The notes under the pieces are model-generated. The model was not told the DNA's origin, ran no database searches, and saw only the letters and a program-made list of their open reading frames with translations. 64,000 nt of DNA from an uncultured Microbacterium sp. Its GTDB lineage: Bacteria; Actinomycetota; Actinomycetes; Actinomycetales; Microbacteriaceae. Made by a program: the position numbers and the translations under genes. The stretch lies in NCBI RefSeq assembly GCF_947488465.1, contig NZ_CANKZA010000006.1, forward strand, positions 1 through 64,000. The letters run 5' to 3'. Position 1 is the stretch's first letter. Every line of letters starts with the position of its first letter. This document shows positions 62,318 through 64,000 of this stretch, one piece after another.

Positions 62318-64000
62318 TCAGTCTTCCCCGGTGGGGGCGGTCGCTGCGGTCACGAGCCTTGCGAAGGCGCTGAGCCGGGCGACCCCTTCCGCGGTCCATG
62401 GCAGGTCGTCGAGGAGGCCCGCGCTGTAGATGACGTAGGCGGTGTGCTCGGCGCGGGAGACAGCGACGTTGAGCCGGTTCTGCAACAGCAGGAATTCCAG
62501 CCCGCGGGGCGCATCACGCCCCGACGACGCCGCCAGCGAGACGATCGCCACCGCCGCCTCCTGACCCTGGAACTTGTCGACCGTCCCCACCGGCACGTCG
62601 CCGAACCCGGCCGCGGCGAGTGCCTCTTCGACCAGCACCTGCTGCGCGTTGTAGGGCGTCACAACGATCAGGTCGCTCGCGGCGAGGCTCCTGGGCTCGA
62701 CGCCGTCGCCCGAGATCCAGGACCGTCCGATGAGATCACGGACAAGGCGCACGACCACCTCCGCCTCTTCGGGTGACTGGGTGGCATTGCCGGTGTGGGC
62801 GAGGGCGACCGGGATGACACCGGCATCCACACCGTCGAGGTGCCGCGCGGCGGTCGTGGGGTGCGCGGCGAGCTTGCCGTCGTAACTGAGCTGGGAGACG
62901 GGTTCGGCCACTTCGGGTCTCATCCGCCGCGTCTGGGCGAGGAAGTAGCCGCGATCGTCGGGGATGACGGCGGCGCCGTCCATGATCCACCCGAGCGCGG
63001 AGGTGTCCACCGGCTCCGGATGCGTGCCCTGGCTCACTTGAGGCAGCTGCTGCGGGTCACCGAGCAACAGCAGACGGGTGGCCGCGACCGAGACCGCTAT
63101 GGTCGACGCGAGCGAGAACTGACCCGCCTCGTCGATCACGAGAAGATCCAGGCTCCCGCGAGGCACCCTGCCTGCGTGGCTCAGGTCCCACGCCGTCCCG
63201 CCGATCACGAATCCCTCGGGGTGCGCCTCGGCGAAGGCGGCGTAGCCGTTCTTGGCGATCGGCGTGAACGCAGCGGTGTCGGATGTCGGTCCCTTCGGCG
63301 CTTTACCGACCTGCTCGCGGGGGACACCGGCGTCCACGATGCGCTCAAGCATGTTCTCGATGACGGCGTGCGACTGGGCGACGACGCCGACTCTGAATCC
63401 CCGCTCGCGCACCAGCTGGGCGACCACGTGCGACCCGACGTAGGTTTTCCCCGTCCCCGGCGGGCCCTGCACCGCGAGATAGCTGTGATCGAGGTCTGCC
63501 ACGGTGCGGGCGATGTCGGTCACGTCGTCGCCGCTGCGCCGGTGCAGCGCACCCGCGCCCGTGCGGGGCGCCCGCCGCAGGAGCAGATCCGTGGCCGCAT
63601 CCGCGGGGAACGACGGCGCGGCAGCGATCACGGCATCCGCCCACTGGTCGATCGCCGCCTGCTGGCTGCCCGCGTGCGGGGGCGAGGGCGGCGTGAGCGC
63701 GATCGGCAACTCGGCCCAGGTGAAGCCCTGGATCGCGTTCTCTTCGACGATGACGCCGTCGTCGAGCACGTCGACGATCTTCAGCGTGCGTGCTCCGTGG
63801 ATCCAACGCGGACTGGGCTCGATCGGGAACGGTGCCGGCAGGTCATAGAGCGCGTACGACTCCGACCCTGCCGTGAGCTTCGTCCCCGGTGCGAGATCAC
63901 CCCGGAGCTCGACGACACGGCGAGTGACGCGGGCGCCCTCGGGCAGGTGCCACTCGGTGAGGACCCGACACCGCTCGTGATCGAGCACGACGACATCACG
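62318..64000 (-). CDS. TM0106-type RecB-like nuclease/SF1 helicase, C-terminal part (cut by window edge)
   Basis: The frame is open to the window's right end, so the start is outside; 560 residues are visible. They form a superfamily 1 helicase: QGPPGTGKTYVGS (motif I), LLVIDEAGQFSL (II), LLLGDPQQLPQ (III), AQTRRMRP (IV), VGTVDKFQGQEAAVAIVS (V) and NRLNVAVSRAE (VI), in that order. In TM0106 proteins (about 1100-1200 residues) this part follows a RecB-like nuclease domain, not visible here. The role is presumably nucleic-acid repair or defence against foreign DNA; this is inference. Confidence 0.85.
   Translation of the reverse strand, partial: RDVVVLDHERCRVLTEWHLPEGARVTRRVVELRGDLAPGTKLTAGSESYALYDLPAPFPIEPSPRWIHGARTLKIVDVLDDGVIVEENAIQGFTWAELPIALTPPSPPHAGSQQAAIDQWADAVIAAAPSFPADAATDLLLRRAPRTGAGALHRRSGDDVTDIARTVADLDHSYLAVQGPPGTGKTYVGSHVVAQLVRERGFRVGVVAQSHAVIENMLERIVDAGVPREQVGKAPKGPTSDTAAFTPIAKNGYAAFAEAHPEGFVIGGTAWDLSHAGRVPRGSLDLLVIDEAGQFSLASTIAVSVAATRLLLLGDPQQLPQVSQGTHPEPVDTSALGWIMDGAAVIPDDRGYFLAQTRRMRPEVAEPVSQLSYDGKLAAHPTTAARHLDGVDAGVIPVALAHTGNATQSPEEAEVVVRLVRDLIGRSWISGDGVEPRSLAASDLIVVTPYNAQQVLVEEALAAAGFGDVPVGTVDKFQGQEAAVAIVSLAASSGRDAPRGLEFLLLQNRLNVAVSRAEHTAYVIYSAGLLDDLPWTAEGVARLSAFARLVTAATAPTGED

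Overview
The window is a high-GC chromosomal segment of an actinobacterium, most likely Microbacterium or a close relative in the Microbacteriaceae. The grounds are the GC-rich codon use, many GTG starts, the rRNA-leader sequence at the left edge, the bS22/excisionase-type regulator/proC neighbourhood, a full menaquinone pathway, System II cytochrome c maturation and very frequent leaderless genes. Almost all of it is housekeeping DNA. There is no phage, insertion sequence, transposase or CRISPR array.

Layout. 1-450: leader and promoter of an rRNA operon reading out of the left edge on the minus strand. 460-7050: minus-strand run with a two-subunit ABC exporter, a TauE/SafE permease, a HadA/HadB-like dehydratase pair and murB. 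7128-11000: a small unknown gene, tRNA-Met, tRNA-Thr, an M23 peptidase with an MtrA-like repeat upstream, an IMPase, a remnant of a CrtI-type oxidoreductase, a membrane protein and tRNA-Tyr. 11079-15758: FBP zinc protein, YajQ, a divergent arsR/arsO-like pair, a truncated DUF1295 gene, an unknown gene and a hydrolase. 15798-36138: respiratory quinone region with fprA, a polyprenyl diphosphate synthase, ubiE/menG, menF, menD, menA, menE, menB and, further right, menC. Between menB and menC lie a lipoprotein with a transcobalamin-like domain, a one-chain ECF transporter (T, A, A and S modules fused), a small zinc-ribbon-like protein and B12-dependent methionine synthase.

36182-42066: tetR, an MMPL transporter with an ABC-ATPase-like tail, and a YhgE/Pip protein, followed by a tandem palindromic repeat. 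42067-46815: System II cytochrome c biogenesis (phosphatase, tlpA/resA, ccdA, resB, ccsB). 46862-48925: divergent dedA and an archaeal-type aspS. 49077-53021: a complete ABC importer operon. 53173-57748: Dabb protein, glutaredoxin-like protein, the tiny bS22 gene, an excisionase-type regulator, an ArsR regulator, KtrB/KtrA potassium uptake and proC. 57843-64000: hydrolases, DUF808, divergent tadA and upp, DUF3467, and a TM0106-type RecB-like/helicase protein cut by the right edge.

Three things stand out. (1) The lipoprotein/fused ECF/MetH neighbourhood looks like a self-contained cobalamin uptake and use locus. (2) A series of nested palindromic elements of similar build but different sequence lies between genes, and in two places inside intact genes (ccdA and metH). 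(3) About two dozen genes have a TANNNT -10 hexamer only 6-8 nt before the start codon, indicating leaderless mRNAs; I used this rule to settle several starts.
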